Of a stretch of DNA of 5,072 nucleotides, positions 5,013 through 5,072 are shown piece after piece. The translations under genes and the position numbers were made by a program. Position 1 is the stretch's first letter; each line of letters starts with the position of its first letter. The DNA comes from CAYJFK01 sp964369475. GTDB lineage: Bacteria > Bacillota > Clostridia > Oscillospirales > Feifaniaceae. A model generated the notes under the pieces. It saw only the letters and a program-made list of their open reading frames with translations. It did not search any database and had not been told where the DNA came from. The stretch is taken from positions 1 to 5,072 of the forward strand of contig CAYJFK010000103.1 in assembly GCA_964369475.1 (NCBI GenBank), given 5' to 3'.

Positions 5013-5072
5013 TAGACAAGCCTTTAAGCGGTCTTTGCCGCCAAGCATTGCGGCATATATAAGAGCTTTTAA
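5004..5072 (-). CDS. Possible C-terminal tail of a convergent gene (unrecognised)
   Basis: On the minus strand a frame is open from the right edge to a TAG at 5004-5006, giving 22 residues that end GGKDRLKACLLK. The codons look ordinary for this genome, and the frame overlaps the yggT end by 9 nt. It is too short to recognise or to separate from chance. If real, it would break the usual yggT-ylmH order. Confidence 0.2.
   Translation of the reverse strand, partial: LKALIYAAMLGGKDRLKACLLK
5028..5055. other. Alternative hairpins after yggT
   Basis: TGCCGC (5036-5041) can pair with GCGGCA (5050-5055) over an 8-nt loop, or CCGC (5038-5041) can pair with GCGG (5028-5031). The first has no following T-run (the nearest is TTTT at 5067-5070), so it is not a convincing terminator. 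The two pairings exclude each other. Confidence 0.25.

Overview
The window looks like a chromosomal segment of an anaerobic Firmicute of the class Clostridia, probably near Oscillospirales/Christensenellales. This rests on gene content and order: mutL-miaA-hfq, then an HlyD-like envelope adaptor, then yggS-sepF-yggT. SepF and a MutL of the endonuclease type argue against Enterobacteria. Genus cannot be told from the sequence. All confident genes are on the + strand.

Layout. Bases 1-781 hold the 3' part of mutL: a 27-bp in-frame tandem repeat encodes the interdomain linker (1-151), followed by the complete C-terminal endonuclease/dimerisation domain. miaA (778-1695) overlaps mutL by ATGA. hfq (best start 1730, end 1966) follows after a short leader that carries a perfect extended -10 motif and an inverted repeat covering the ribosome binding site. 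hfq overlaps by 11 nt a 411-codon HlyD-like adaptor gene (1956-3191). These four genes look like one transcription unit for DNA repair, tRNA modification, RNA chaperoning and the cell envelope.

Bases 3192-3545 carry no gene. They hold five head-to-tail 38-bp units (3230-3419), each able to fold into a GC-rich hairpin, with degenerate flanks, and then a sharply AT-rich stretch (about 3477-3540) with promoter-like and operator-like signals. Next come yggS (PLP-binding protein; better start GTG 3552), sepF (better start 4288) and yggT (4749-5012, ATGA overlap with sepF), the familiar division-associated group of Gram-positive bacteria. The last 60 bases have no clear + strand gene; a minus-strand open frame ending at 5004 may be the tail of a convergent gene.

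I do not see a new defence or mobile system. The most interesting points are the two unrelated GC-rich tandem arrays (one coding inside mutL, one intergenic and hairpin-forming), the control signals in front of hfq, and the uncharacterised HlyD-like protein placed between hfq and the division genes.
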